Assembly: GCA_001595385.3 (NCBI GenBank)
Contig: LVEI03000001.1
Span: 1,951,501 to 2,015,500, forward strand
Length of the DNA stretch: 64,000 nt
Origin: Deltaproteobacteria bacterium GWC2_55_46
Lineage (GTDB): Bacteria; Desulfobacterota; GWC2-55-46
Direction: 5' to 3'
Part shown: positions 16,284 through 23,573 of the stretch, one piece after another
How positions within the stretch are numbered: the first letter of the stretch is position 1
How the letters are laid out: each line of letters begins with the position of its first letter
Translations under genes and position numbers: made by a program
The notes under the pieces: generated by a model
What the model was told of the DNA's origin: nothing
Seen by the model: only the letters and a program-made list of their open reading frames with translations
Database searches by the model: none

Positions 16284-18083
16284 TTGCTCGAGAAAATGGG
16301 TAGCTGGAGAAGGAGTTCCTTTTGCGGGGAGCATACGCCCGCCGATATAGGGAAAAAGACCTGCCTCATGGGATGGGTCCAGAGGAGGAGGGACCACGGC
16401 GGCCTTATATTTATAGACTTAAGGGACAGGGCCGGCGTCGTCCAGCTTGTCTTCAGCCCGGACAGCCCCAATAACGTCCATGATAAGGCCCACGGCATAA
16501 GAAACGAGTTCGTGCTCGCGGTCCAGGGCCTTGTAAGGAAGCGCCCGGAGGGGACGGAGAACCCGAACCTTTCTACGGGGCTGGTAGAGATCGAGGTCCA
16601 TGAGCTAAGGGTGCTGAACGACTCCGAATCGCTCCCTTTCATGATAGAGGACGACACCGACGTTGCCGAGACGACGAGGCTTACGTACAGGTACCTTGAC
16701 TTAAGGAGGCCGTCCCTCCAGAAAAAGCTGATGCTCAGGCACAAGGTCGCGATGGCGACGAGGAACTACCTCGCGGAGAACGGCTTTATAGAGGTAGAGA
16801 CCCCGGTGCTTACGAAGAGCACCCCTGAGGGCGCAAGGGACTTCCTCGTCCCGAGCAGGCTTAACCCCGGACATTTCTTCGCGCTGCCGCAGTCGCCGCA
16901 GCTCTTTAAGCAGATCCTTATGGTATCAGGCTTCGACAGGTACTTCCAGATAGTGAAGTGCTTCAGGGACGAGGACCTGAGGGCAGACCGCCAGCCGGAG
17001 TTCACTCAGATAGACGCGGAGATGAGCTTTGTCGACAGGGAGGACGTCATCACTGTCATGGAAGGGCTAGTAGTGCGCATATTCAGGGAGAACGGGGTCG
17101 AGGTAAACCCGCCCTTCCCCAGGCTCACCTACGCCGAGGCCGTCGGCAGGTTCGGGGTTGATAACCCTGACGTAAGGTTCGGCCTTGAGCTTAACGACCT
17201 TACCGCCCTCCTCTCCGGCTCTGGCTTCAAGGTATTCGCGGATACGGCCGCGAAAGGCGGCGTCATAAAGGCGCTTTGCGTCAAGGGGGGAGCCTCTTTT
17301 TCAAGGAAGGACCTCGACGACCTCACCGAGTTCGCCGTCTCCTTCGGCGCAAAGGGGCTCGCGTGGGTAAAGATAACCGACGAGGGGTGGCAGTCTCCGA
17401 TAGCTAAGTTCCTGACAGACGCAGAGAAGGAAGGGATAGCGAAGGGCACCGGGGCCGACAAAGGCGACCTGCTTCTCTTTGGCGCTGACAGGGCCGCGAC
17501 AGCAAATACGGTATTGGGAAGGCTCAGGCTCAACGTCGGCGGAAGGCTCGGGCTCATCCCCAAAGAGGGCTTGAACTTTGTCTGGGTGACTGATTTCCCG
17601 ATGTTCGAGTACGACGAGGCCGACAAGAGGCACGTAGCCGTCCACCATCCCTTTACCGCGCCCATGGACGAGGACCTCGACAAGATAGAGAGCGAGCCGC
17701 TGAAGGTCAGGGCAAAGGCATACGACCTGGTCTTGAACGGCAGCGAGATAGGCGGCGGGTCGATAAGGATACACAGGAGCGACGTGCAGGCCCTGGTCTT
17801 TGAGATGCTCGGCATACATAAAGAGGAGGCGCAGGCAAGGTTCGGCTTCCTCCTTGACGCGTTGAAGTTCGGCACCCCGCCCCACGGCGGCATTGCCTTC
17901 GGCCTGGACAGGGTGATGTCCATAATGACCGGGTCAGATTCCATACGCGACGTCATAGCCTTCCCCAAGACCCAGAAGGGGACGGACCTCATGACCGACG
18001 CGCCCTCTGGTGTCGACCAGAAGCAGCTGGATGATCTCTTCATAAGGGTGGCGAAGAAGCAGCCGGACAAGATAGGGGCTTAA
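16284..18083 (+). CDS. aspS: aspartyl-tRNA synthetase
   Basis: This class II synthetase charges tRNA-Asp (and possibly tRNA-Asn) in the cytoplasm. From TTG 16284 it has about 599 residues: anticodon-binding OB fold with [21 protein letters not shown] near residue 34, catalytic motifs including [17 protein letters not shown] near residue 228, a bacterial GAD insert around 290-420, and [13 protein letters not shown] near residue 537. A GGAGG at 16271-16275 lies 8 bp before this TTG, favouring it over ATG 16296, which would be 20 bp away. It is read divergently from the cytochrome operon. Confidence 0.95.
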   Translation: MLEKMGSWRRSSFCGEHTPADIGKKTCLMGWVQRRRDHGGLIFIDLRDRAGVVQLVFSPDSPNNVHDKAHGIRNEFVLAVQGLVRKRPEGTENPNLSTGLVEIEVHELRVLNDSESLPFMIEDDTDVAETTRLTYRYLDLRRPSLQKKLMLRHKVAMATRNYLAENGFIEVETPVLTKSTPEGARDFLVPSRLNPGHFFALPQSPQLFKQILMVSGFDRYFQIVKCFRDEDLRADRQPEFTQIDAEMSFVDREDVITVMEGLVVRIFRENGVEVNPPFPRLTYAEAVGRFGVDNPDVRFGLELNDLTALLSGSGFKVFADTAAKGGVIKALCVKGGASFSRKDLDDLTEFAVSFGAKGLAWVKITDEGWQSPIAKFLTDAEKEGIAKGTGADKGDLLLFGADRAATANTVLGRLRLNVGGRLGLIPKEGLNFVWVTDFPMFEYDEADKRHVAVHHPFTAPMDEDLDKIESEPLKVRAKAYDLVLNGSEIGGGSIRIHRSDVQALVFEMLGIHKEEAQARFGFLLDALKFGTPPHGGIAFGLDRVMSIMTGSDSIRDVIAFPKTQKGTDLMTDAPSGVDQKQLDDLFIRVAKKQPDKIGA

Positions 18084-18114
18084 GGCTTCGCCGGACGGGT
18101 AAATAAATATCCAG

Positions 18115-18150
18115 ACTGGCTCAGGTAAAAAAACCTGGGCCAGTTTTTTT
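18115..18150 (+). terminator. terminator after aspS
   Basis: ACTGGCTCAGGT pairs with ACCTGGGCCAGT across an A-rich loop, followed by TTTTTTT. Confidence 0.85.
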
Positions 18151-18227
18151 GCAGCGGCCGGCCCCCATTGGTCGAGTTTGCTGATATACTTAAGCGAATT
18201 TTTTGATAACACATCCCAGGAGGAGAT

Positions 18228-18551
18228 ATGTCTAAACCTGAAAAATTCCTTTATGTTTGCGTTCACGAGCGGCCTCAGGGGCACCCGAGGGGCTCATGCG
18301 GCCAGAAGGGCAGCAGGGAGGTAGTGATGGCCCTGGCAACGGAGTGCGACAAGCAGGGCGCCTTCGGCAGGGCGAGCCTTGTGCAGACCGCCTGCATGGG
18401 CCTGTGCAATGAGGGGCCGATGGCAGCCGTCTTCCCGGATAACGTCTTTTACAGGGACCTGACCCCGGCAGACGCCCCCACGTTAGTCAAGGAGCACCTG
18501 CTCGAAGGAAAGGCATTATCAAAGAAGGTGATCCCGGACAGGGATTGGTAG
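18228..18551 (+). CDS. (2Fe-2S) ferredoxin-like protein, thioredoxin-fold
   Basis: A 107-residue soluble protein resembling thioredoxin-like [2Fe-2S] ferredoxins and the NuoE C-terminal domain. Four cysteines fit the pattern: one in YVCVHERPQG near residue 11, one in RGSCGQKG near residue 24, and two in TACMGLCNEGP near residues 56 and 60. The C-terminal DRDW is common in this family. AGGAGGAG precedes the ATG. It stands alone between two terminators, so it is probably a monocistronic electron carrier of unknown partner. Confidence 0.8.
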   Translation: MSKPEKFLYVCVHERPQGHPRGSCGQKGSREVVMALATECDKQGAFGRASLVQTACMGLCNEGPMAAVFPDNVFYRDLTPADAPTLVKEHLLEGKALSKKVIPDRDW

Positions 18552-18576
18552 GATTTGCCCTGCGGGTAGGGTATGA

Positions 18577-18608
18577 AAAAGGGGCTACGGCAAACCGTAG
18601 CCCCTTTT
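18577..18608 (+). terminator. terminator after the ferredoxin-like gene
   Basis: GGGGCTACGG (18581-18590) pairs with CCGTAGCCCC across CAAA, flanked by AAAAA and TTTT. Confidence 0.85.
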
Positions 18609-18753
18609 CATTTGTCAGCACTTAATGTCTCACAATGGGACCTGAAATCCCTTGCCTTACAGGCGAAGACTTCCAGTGCGTCTAATGAGATTTTCAAGCT
18701 TACGTCCTATGCCAGGCTGAAAGCGCGATATCAAATGGAAAGCGATGGATATT

Positions 18754-18865
18754 CCTGGTTCCCCTCTTTCCTAAAGAGGGGAACCAGGGGAGATTATCTA
18801 ATCCCCCTTAGTCCCCCTTTAGAAAAGGGGGAGATTTCAGTTTCGTAGGGTGCGCTGTGCGCACC
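18754..18865. repeat. cluster of three intergenic palindromes
   Basis: The 328 bases between the ferredoxin gene and lptG hold no credible gene. Besides the terminator at 18577-18608 there is a 16-bp stem hairpin at about 18754-18788 (CCTGGTTCCCCTCTTT arm), a CCCCCTTT/AAAGGGGG hairpin at 18813-18831 and a GGTGCGC/GCGCACC palindrome at 18849-18865. The CCCCCTTAGTCCCCC style is a common dispersed intergenic repeat in many bacteria. One of these could end the convergent lptFG transcript. Confidence 0.7.
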
Positions 18866-18879
18866 AGTTAGTTAGATTC

Positions 18880-19953
18880 CTATTCCTTCACGTACCCTAT
18901 CATCAGCGCCCCTATGGCGAGGAAAAGAAGGTCGGGAAAGACGGCTGCTACGACAGGCGGGACCATCTGCGCCTGGCCCAATGACCTCGTCAGGGCAAAG
19001 ACCCCCCAGTAACTGAAGGCTATCACGATGCTGAGGCCCACTCCCGCCGCTATGCCGCTGTGCCTGCCGGTCTTCAGGGCGAACGGTATGCCCACGAGCA
19101 CCATGATGAAGTTGACGAGCGGGAAGGTGAGCTTGTCCCAGAGGTCTATTTTGTATTTCGTCGCTTCGTAGCCCTCTTTCTCAAGTTCTTTCACGTAGGC
19201 CCGGAGGTCCGCGAAGCTCAGGTTCTGCTGAAAATTCTCCATGTTCACAAGCTCTTCAGGTTCTACCACACCGCTCAAGACGTATTCGGCGCGCTCTTCC
19301 CGCGCCGCTTCAGCCCCCTCCGTGAAGGCCCAGGCGGTGGCGCCTTCGGCCACCCATTGCTCCCCCGTCCACGCGGCTGACTTTGCCTGGACCCTGCCGC
19401 TTAAGCTGAAGGGCTTCCCGATTATGAAATAGGTTATCCCGTAGAGCCGGTCATTGGCGAAGTCCACGTGCTTTACATTCAGGATGCCTTCGTTTGTCTT
19501 GACCCAGAGCCCTTCCCTGCCGAAGGTGCCCCCATGCTCGCCGAACCACTTATTCCTGAACGAGTCGGCCTTTTTAAGCGCCGCCGGCGCGACATATTCG
19601 TTCATGAGGATGACCGCGAGGCTTATCGCGAGCCCGGCGGCAAGGAGCGGATATACCGCCTTCAGGAGTTTTACGCCACCGGCCTTCATGGCGGTTATCT
19701 CCCCGTGCTTTGAAAGCAGCCCCAAAGACAGGAGCGAAGCAACGAGGGCCGCAATCGGGGACACCTGGCCTATTATGAAAGGCACCTTGTAGAGGAAGAA
19801 GCTGAAGGCGGCAAAGAAGGGGACATCATGCTTTATGAGGTTGTCCATGTTCTCGAAGAGGTCGACGGTTATGAAAAGGACGAGGAAGCCTGCCCCGGCT
19901 ATGGCGAGGAGCTTAAGGAACTCCGAGAGCATGTACCGTTGGAGTATCTTCAT
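18880..19953 (-). CDS. lptG: LPS export ABC transporter permease LptG
   Basis: LptG pairs with LptF in the inner membrane to extract lipopolysaccharide and pass it to the LptC/A/D bridge. The 357-residue protein has the expected layout: helices near residues 12-32 and 55-118, a periplasmic beta-jellyroll domain (about 125-265), and C-terminal helices (about 275-352). The coupling motif GEITAMKAGGVKLLKAV near residue 86 is diagnostic. Its ATG overlaps the lptF stop by 4 bp, so translation is coupled. The pair implies an LPS outer membrane. Confidence 0.92.
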   Translation of the reverse strand: MKILQRYMLSEFLKLLAIAGAGFLVLFITVDLFENMDNLIKHDVPFFAAFSFFLYKVPFIIGQVSPIAALVASLLSLGLLSKHGEITAMKAGGVKLLKAVYPLLAAGLAISLAVILMNEYVAPAALKKADSFRNKWFGEHGGTFGREGLWVKTNEGILNVKHVDFANDRLYGITYFIIGKPFSLSGRVQAKSAAWTGEQWVAEGATAWAFTEGAEAAREERAEYVLSGVVEPEELVNMENFQQNLSFADLRAYVKELEKEGYEATKYKIDLWDKLTFPLVNFIMVLVGIPFALKTGRHSGIAAGVGLSIVIAFSYWGVFALTRSLGQAQMVPPVVAAVFPDLLFLAIGALMIGYVKE

Positions 19954-21098
19954 TGCCTCTTTCCCTTCCCGCGGAGCATTCCATCAAAGGGGTTGGCCGT
20001 CCTGTCGGCAGCGGCCCGCGTGAATATGAAAAGCCCACCTGCCAGAAAGAATATGTCAGATGCCCAGACCGCGAGTACCGGGCTTATCGAGCCGTTCTCT
20101 CCTATGGCCTCAAAGGCGGTGGAAAGGATGTAGTATACGAGGACGACCCCGATGGACAGAGAGAATCCGGTGAACCTCGCCGCGCGGATCCTCTGGATGC
20201 CGAGCGGTATGCCGATGAGCCCGAAGACGAAGACGGAGGCCGGGAGGGCGAACCTCTTGTGCAGGTCTATTACATAAGGAGAGGTGTCCTTGCCCTGGGA
20301 CTCAACCAGGGTTATCTTTTTTTTCAGCTCGCCGACGTAAAGCTCCCTGTTATGCCTGTTCTCCCCTGAGGTGGGCTGGCCTGTGAGGCCGAGCTCGAGG
20401 GTATATGAGGCGAAATCGGCTATGTGGTACGTCCCGTTTGCCTCCGTTTTCCTGTGTATGGCCCCATTGTAGAGCTTAAGATAGACGGTGAAGCGTTCGG
20501 TTGCGGGCGAGAAGACCCCCCTGTCGGCGAAAAAGACGTTAAGCTCCTTCTTGTCGCCGGCCTCCGAGATGAATATGCCTTCCATCTCTCCGGTCTTCAG
20601 GTTTATCTTGTCAACGTAGAGCACGACGCCTTTGAACTTGTCGTAGAAGGTCTTTTCTTCAAGGCCGGATATGAACTTCTCCTTCGACGCCTCGAAGACG
20701 AGGTTTTTGAGGTTCAGGTTGCCCCAGGGGAAAAGATAAAGGGTCACGGCCAGGGTCGCCGCGTAGACCGGTATGGCGAAATAGAGGACCGGCCGGGCCA
20801 GGGTAAAGAGCCCCAGCCCGGAGGCCTTCATGGCGGTAATCTCGCTGTCCGAGCTGAGCCTTGTAAAGGCCGCGAGCACCCCTATCAGAAACGAGATGGG
20901 CAAGGTATATATAAGGAATGACGGCAGGACCGAGAGTAGAAATAAGAATATGAACCTGCCGCCAACCCCCTGCGTGACCAAAAGCTCGATGAGCCTTATC
21001 GACTTGGTAAGGAGGGCCGTGGAGGTGAGGATGGCGAGGCTCAGAAGAAATGGCGCGCCTATCTCCCTCAATATGTAGCGGCTTAGGGTCCCGGGCAT
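19950..21098 (-). CDS. lptF: LPS export ABC transporter permease LptF
   Basis: Partner permease of LptG. From the ATG at 21096-21098 it has about 382 residues: LSRYILREIGAPFLLSLAIL and nearby N-terminal helices, the conserved SDSEITAMKASGLGLFTLARPV near residue 80, a periplasmic domain (about 125-260) and C-terminal helices with LIGIPLGI near residue 280. The N-terminal start is uncertain: no strong ribosome site is visible, and a TTG at 21134 would add 12 residues. The lptB ATPase and lptC/A are not in the window. Confidence 0.9.
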   Translation of the reverse strand: MPGTLSRYILREIGAPFLLSLAILTSTALLTKSIRLIELLVTQGVGGRFIFLFLLSVLPSFLIYTLPISFLIGVLAAFTRLSSDSEITAMKASGLGLFTLARPVLYFAIPVYAATLAVTLYLFPWGNLNLKNLVFEASKEKFISGLEEKTFYDKFKGVVLYVDKINLKTGEMEGIFISEAGDKKELNVFFADRGVFSPATERFTVYLKLYNGAIHRKTEANGTYHIADFASYTLELGLTGQPTSGENRHNRELYVGELKKKITLVESQGKDTSPYVIDLHKRFALPASVFVFGLIGIPLGIQRIRAARFTGFSLSIGVVLVYYILSTAFEAIGENGSISPVLAVWASDIFFLAGGLFIFTRAAADRTANPFDGMLRGKGKRQ

Positions 21099-21263
21099 GG
21101 TGTCAATAATACAATAAAAGCGCCTTGCGGACAATCTGTTAGAGGGTATCAGCCGTTTTTTGTTAAAGAAAACAGCCTGCTCACCCGAAATAAAAATAAC
21201 AGTTTTCTCCGCGCGCTCTCCGGCGTGTCGCGCTCTACCGGCTCTCCTCCGGGGGCGGAATAA

Positions 21264-21292
21264 TTGACAATGCGGCTGATTCAGGTTATTTA
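21264..21292 (+). promoter_or_regulatory. promoter upstream of the HEPN-like gene
   Basis: TTGACA (21264-21269), a 17-bp spacer and TATTTA (21287-21292) fit the sigma-70 pattern and precede the HEPN-like start by about 75 bp. Confidence 0.5.
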
Positions 21293-21365
21293 AACCGCGA
21301 TACAGTCCCCGGACAGGGGCAAAGAGCGGACATGCTCACTCTTTTGTGGTTCAGGAGCGATACTT

Positions 21366-21752
21366 TTGGATTTAAGACGCAGGGACAAGATAAAGTCGGA
21401 GTTCAAAAAGGCAGAGGAACATCTGAACGCGGCAGAGTTGCTCCACAAGCACGCCCTTTTCACCCCTTCAGTGACCATGTGCTATTATTCATCTATCCAC
21501 GCCGCCACAGCCGCTTTCCTTACGGTGGGCGCCAACCCTCACAGGGAGAAGTTTTTGAGCTTTACCAACGCGGTCAAGAAGTTCAGCTCCAAGATCGACC
21601 CGTTCCTGGAAAGGTTCTACAGCTCTCAGGAAGCATGGGGCCTCAACACCGCCATGGAGTATACAGAGAACGAATCGCTCCTGCGAGTCTATCAGACCAG
21701 GGATTTTATGCTCGAGGTCAAAGACTTCCTGAGGAGGACCGTGAGGAGCTGA
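21366..21752 (+). CDS. HEPN-domain-like protein
   Basis: A 128-residue, mostly helical protein. The pattern CYYSSIHAATAAFLTVGANPHREKF near residues 40-64 resembles the second half of HEPN domains (AYYAxFHAARALL type), and a KAEEHLNAAELLH helix precedes it. HEPN proteins are RNases or nucleic-acid-binding partners, often paired with MNT nucleotidyltransferase antitoxins. No MNT gene is adjacent; the next gene is an XRE regulator. A canonical RX4-6H catalytic motif is not obvious. The TTG start at 21366 is supported by AGGAG 9 bp upstream. Confidence 0.6.
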   Translation: MDLRRRDKIKSEFKKAEEHLNAAELLHKHALFTPSVTMCYYSSIHAATAAFLTVGANPHREKFLSFTNAVKKFSSKIDPFLERFYSSQEAWGLNTAMEYTENESLLRVYQTRDFMLEVKDFLRRTVRS

Positions 21753-21826
21753 AGGCTTTTATCCCTTGTTAATCTGTCCGCGAGCTGAGTAACCGGTCTG
21801 AAAACACAAAAAAAACAGTAAGGACA

Positions 21827-22216
21827 ATGGCCAGCATAAATACGCGAGAAATATTGGCGAGACTCAGGTCCCTCCGTAAGGAGATGGCTCTCAGGCAGGA
21901 ACATCTCGCTGGCCGCCTTGGGGTGGACAGGTCCACCTACGTCCGCAAGGAACGCGGCGCGATACCCATTACCACAGATGAATGGCTGAAGCTCGCGAAG
22001 GCGCTCCGCGCCGACCCGTCCTATTTTTTCCGGTCTTCCACGAAGCCCGCCGCAGAGGAAGGCGGCCTCGCGTTGAGGGAGCGTCTGCTGCTCAAGTTTT
22101 ACCGCGCGCTTAAGATAAAGGAGCAAAACGACATGGTCCTGACCGTGTACCTTAAGTTCAAGGGCATAAGGAGAAAGGCGGTTCAGGACGCCCTAAGGAT
22201 GCTCAGGGAGGCTTGA
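21827..22216 (+). CDS. XRE-family helix-turn-helix transcriptional regulator
   Basis: A 129-residue protein with an N-terminal Cro/C1-type HTH (residues about 8-65): ILARLRSLRKEMALRQEHLAGRLGVDRSTYVRKERG matches the family pattern and its second helix. The C-terminal half (LALRERLLLKFYRALKIK...) is helical and may dimerise or sense. It lies 74 bp after the HEPN-like gene on the same strand, so the two may be an operon resembling a toxin-antitoxin or phage-control unit. It is also the last protein gene before the tRNA pair used as an integration site. Confidence 0.8.
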   Translation: MASINTREILARLRSLRKEMALRQEHLAGRLGVDRSTYVRKERGAIPITTDEWLKLAKALRADPSYFFRSSTKPAAEEGGLALRERLLLKFYRALKIKEQNDMVLTVYLKFKGIRRKAVQDALRMLREA

Positions 22217-22257
22217 TTTTTTCACTTGTACGCGGTGATTTTGCCTGGATTTTGGGT

Positions 22258-22286
22258 TTGACAAGCCAGATTCCTTGTGATATTTT
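22258..22286 (+). promoter_or_regulatory. promoter of the tRNA-Lys/tRNA-Glu pair
   Basis: TTGACA (22258-22263), 17-bp spacer and TATTTT (22281-22286), ending 29 bp before tRNA-Lys. Confidence 0.6.
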
Positions 22287-22315
22287 GTCTGGTCTGAATT
22301 TGGCCCACCGGGTAC

Positions 22316-22391
22316 GAGCCGCTAGCTCAGTTGGTAGAGCATCTGCCTTTTAAGCAGGTGGCCCCGGGTTCGAGTCCCGGGCGGCTCACCA
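22316..22391 (+). tRNA. tRNA-Lys (anticodon TTT)
   Basis: A full cloverleaf: acceptor GAGCCGC/GCGGCTC, D-arm GCTCAGTTGGTAGAGC, anticodon loop CTTTTAA, T-arm CCGGGTTCGAGTCCCGG, discriminator A and an encoded CCA. It is 16 bp upstream of tRNA-Glu, so they share a transcript. Confidence 0.97.
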
Positions 22392-22407
22392 TTTAAAACC
22401 AAATAAT

Positions 22408-22483
22408 GTCCCCATCGTCTAGAGGCCAAGGACACCGCCCTTTCACGGCGGCGACCAGGGTTCGAATCCCTGTGGGGACGCCA
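22408..22483 (+). tRNA. tRNA-Glu (anticodon TTC)
   Basis: Acceptor GTCCCCA/TGGGGAC, anticodon stem-loop CCGCC-CTTTCAC-GGCGG, T-loop TTCGAAT and encoded CCA. The 3' 21 bases plus one following base reappear exactly at 27787-27808, so this gene looks like the integration target of the element that follows. Confidence 0.97.
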
Positions 22484-22484
22484 A
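22463..22484 (+). repeat. attachment-site repeat, left copy (tRNA side)
   Basis: 22 bp running from the T-loop of tRNA-Glu through its CCA and one extra A. Exactly repeated at 27787-27808. Confidence 0.75.
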
Positions 22485-22493
22485 TCAAAAAGT

Positions 22494-22545
22494 AGCCGTA
22501 CTTCCGGAGTATTTCTCGTAATACAAAGGAATTACGGCTTTTTTA
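22494..22545 (+). terminator. terminator after tRNA-Glu
   Basis: AGCCGTACTTCC pairs with GGAATTACGGCT (11 of 12), with an inner GTATT/AATAC stem, then TTTTTT. It ends the tRNA transcript at the left edge of the island. Confidence 0.75.
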
Positions 22546-22561
22546 TTACCCCGGCGCGGCT

Positions 22562-22598
22562 GGTATAAGGTGGTATAAACCGGTATAAATCGGTATAG
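22562..22598. repeat. four GGTATAA-type motifs at exact 10-bp spacing
   Basis: GGTATAA starts at 22562, 22572 and 22582, with GGTATAG at 22592. The spacing is one helical turn, so all copies face the same side of the DNA. Such phased arrays are typical of protein-binding sites such as integrase arm sites or iterons. No protein is identified. Confidence 0.65.
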
Positions 22599-23279
22599 GA
22601 TGAATGGCCCCGCACTCGGGGCACCTCAGGGGCGTCTCCCAAGGGTAGCTCTTTCCAAGCGCAAATAATTCTTTTACCTCTACTGAAAAATATAGTACCA
22701 AAGAAATGTTGTTGGAGAGGATAACCGCCGGAGAGACCCTTTGCCAAAAGACCTCCAGGTCATCCTCTTTTTTTTATTCAAGCTATTCTGAGAAAGATTC
22801 TTCTTATATCAAAGGATTGTTAGAAAAAGGAAGGAATTTAGGACAAGATAATCTGAGGCGTTACAGTATATTCTCTGTCGACCACCATCGCGAGGCGTTC
22901 CTCGAAGTTAATCTGGCAGGGGACAGGCTAAGCTGCTTCCTATATTGAGCTTGCAAGGCAGTAGCGTCATGTCATGGGCTTTCCAGTTAAGGGTTTGTTG
23001 GGGGACATATCTTAACCGGAAGACTACTTAAAGAGCATTCAACCGTAAAACGCTTTTAGCGGCCATCTCAAATAAGTCCCAGTGTAAGAGATTTGATTCC
23101 TTAGAGCATCAATCTGATAAACCCCCGATTACCACAAGCCGTTGAAATTTATAAAGCTTGTTAATGGCATTGGTGATCCGCTGACTATCATCTTAGAGCC
23201 ATGCCCTTTGGCAGGCGACACAGAACCCTTTGATGTCACGTCATTTTATGAAAAATAAATGCAATGTAGAAAAATTAAC

Positions 23280-23308
23280 TTGACATTTAGCTGCAATTCA
23301 AATATAAG
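23280..23308 (+). promoter_or_regulatory. strong sigma-70-like promoter for the island surface protein
   Basis: TTGACA (23280-23285), a 17-bp spacer and TATAAG (23303-23308) in AT-rich DNA. It gives a leader of about 260 nt before the gene at 23574. Confidence 0.65.
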
Positions 23309-23368
23309 CAATAAATATAAAATTAAATCAAATATAAAAGGCCAATGATAGGCTTTTTTCGGGTGATG

Positions 23369-23418
23369 GAGCCCTTGCTGGAATCTGTTTATTTTTCCTG
23401 TAAGGGTTCTTTTTTTTT
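23369..23418 (+). terminator. terminator-like hairpin in the leader
   Basis: GAGCCCTTGC (23369-23378) can pair with GTAAGGGTTC (23400-23409) allowing G-U pairs, followed directly by nine T. It lies between the promoter and the gene, so it could act as an attenuator. Confidence 0.5.
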
Positions 23419-23517
23419 GGAACAAATAATTAAAACCTCATGATTCATTCGACGTTAAGCGCGTGAATAGCAATTCTGTAAGCGCCATCCAAGATTATCA
23501 ACCAAGGAGGACAAAAA

Positions 23518-23544
23518 TTGGTTTATCAGTTCTATTTTCTTTAA
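23518..23544 (+). CDS. possible leader peptide MVYQFYFL
   Basis: CCAAGGAGG (about 23502-23510) is the best ribosome site in the region and is followed 7 bp later by TTG and eight sense codons, rich in Tyr and Phe, ending in TAA. The true surface-protein start has its own AAAGGAGGG. It could be a regulatory mini-ORF or a decayed start. Confidence 0.3.
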   Translation: MVYQFYFL

Positions 23545-23573
23545 ATAATAAAAATTAAAAGGAGGGCTTTTTT

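Larger units (their letters stand above)
22600..23573. other. AT-rich, gene-poor leader of the island
   Basis: About 970 bases with no protein I can support. A frame at 22706-22948 lacks a ribosome site and any family resemblance. Base composition falls well below the neighbours, particularly from 23240 to 23570. The right part holds the promoter, attenuator-like hairpin and mini-ORF described separately. Confidence 0.6.

Noticed and set aside
18573-18848. 91-residue open frame after the ferredoxin-like gene
   Set aside because: It runs through a terminator and palindromic repeats; no protein family resemblance.
22706-22948. 80-residue open frame in the AT-rich leader of the island
   Set aside because: No ribosome site, no recognisable family, low-complexity Ser/Phe-rich start; probably chance.
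23330-23420. Possible c-di-GMP (GEMM) riboswitch in the island leader
   Set aside because: The conserved GEMM core and tetraloop-receptor pattern could not be found; only simple hairpins are visible.
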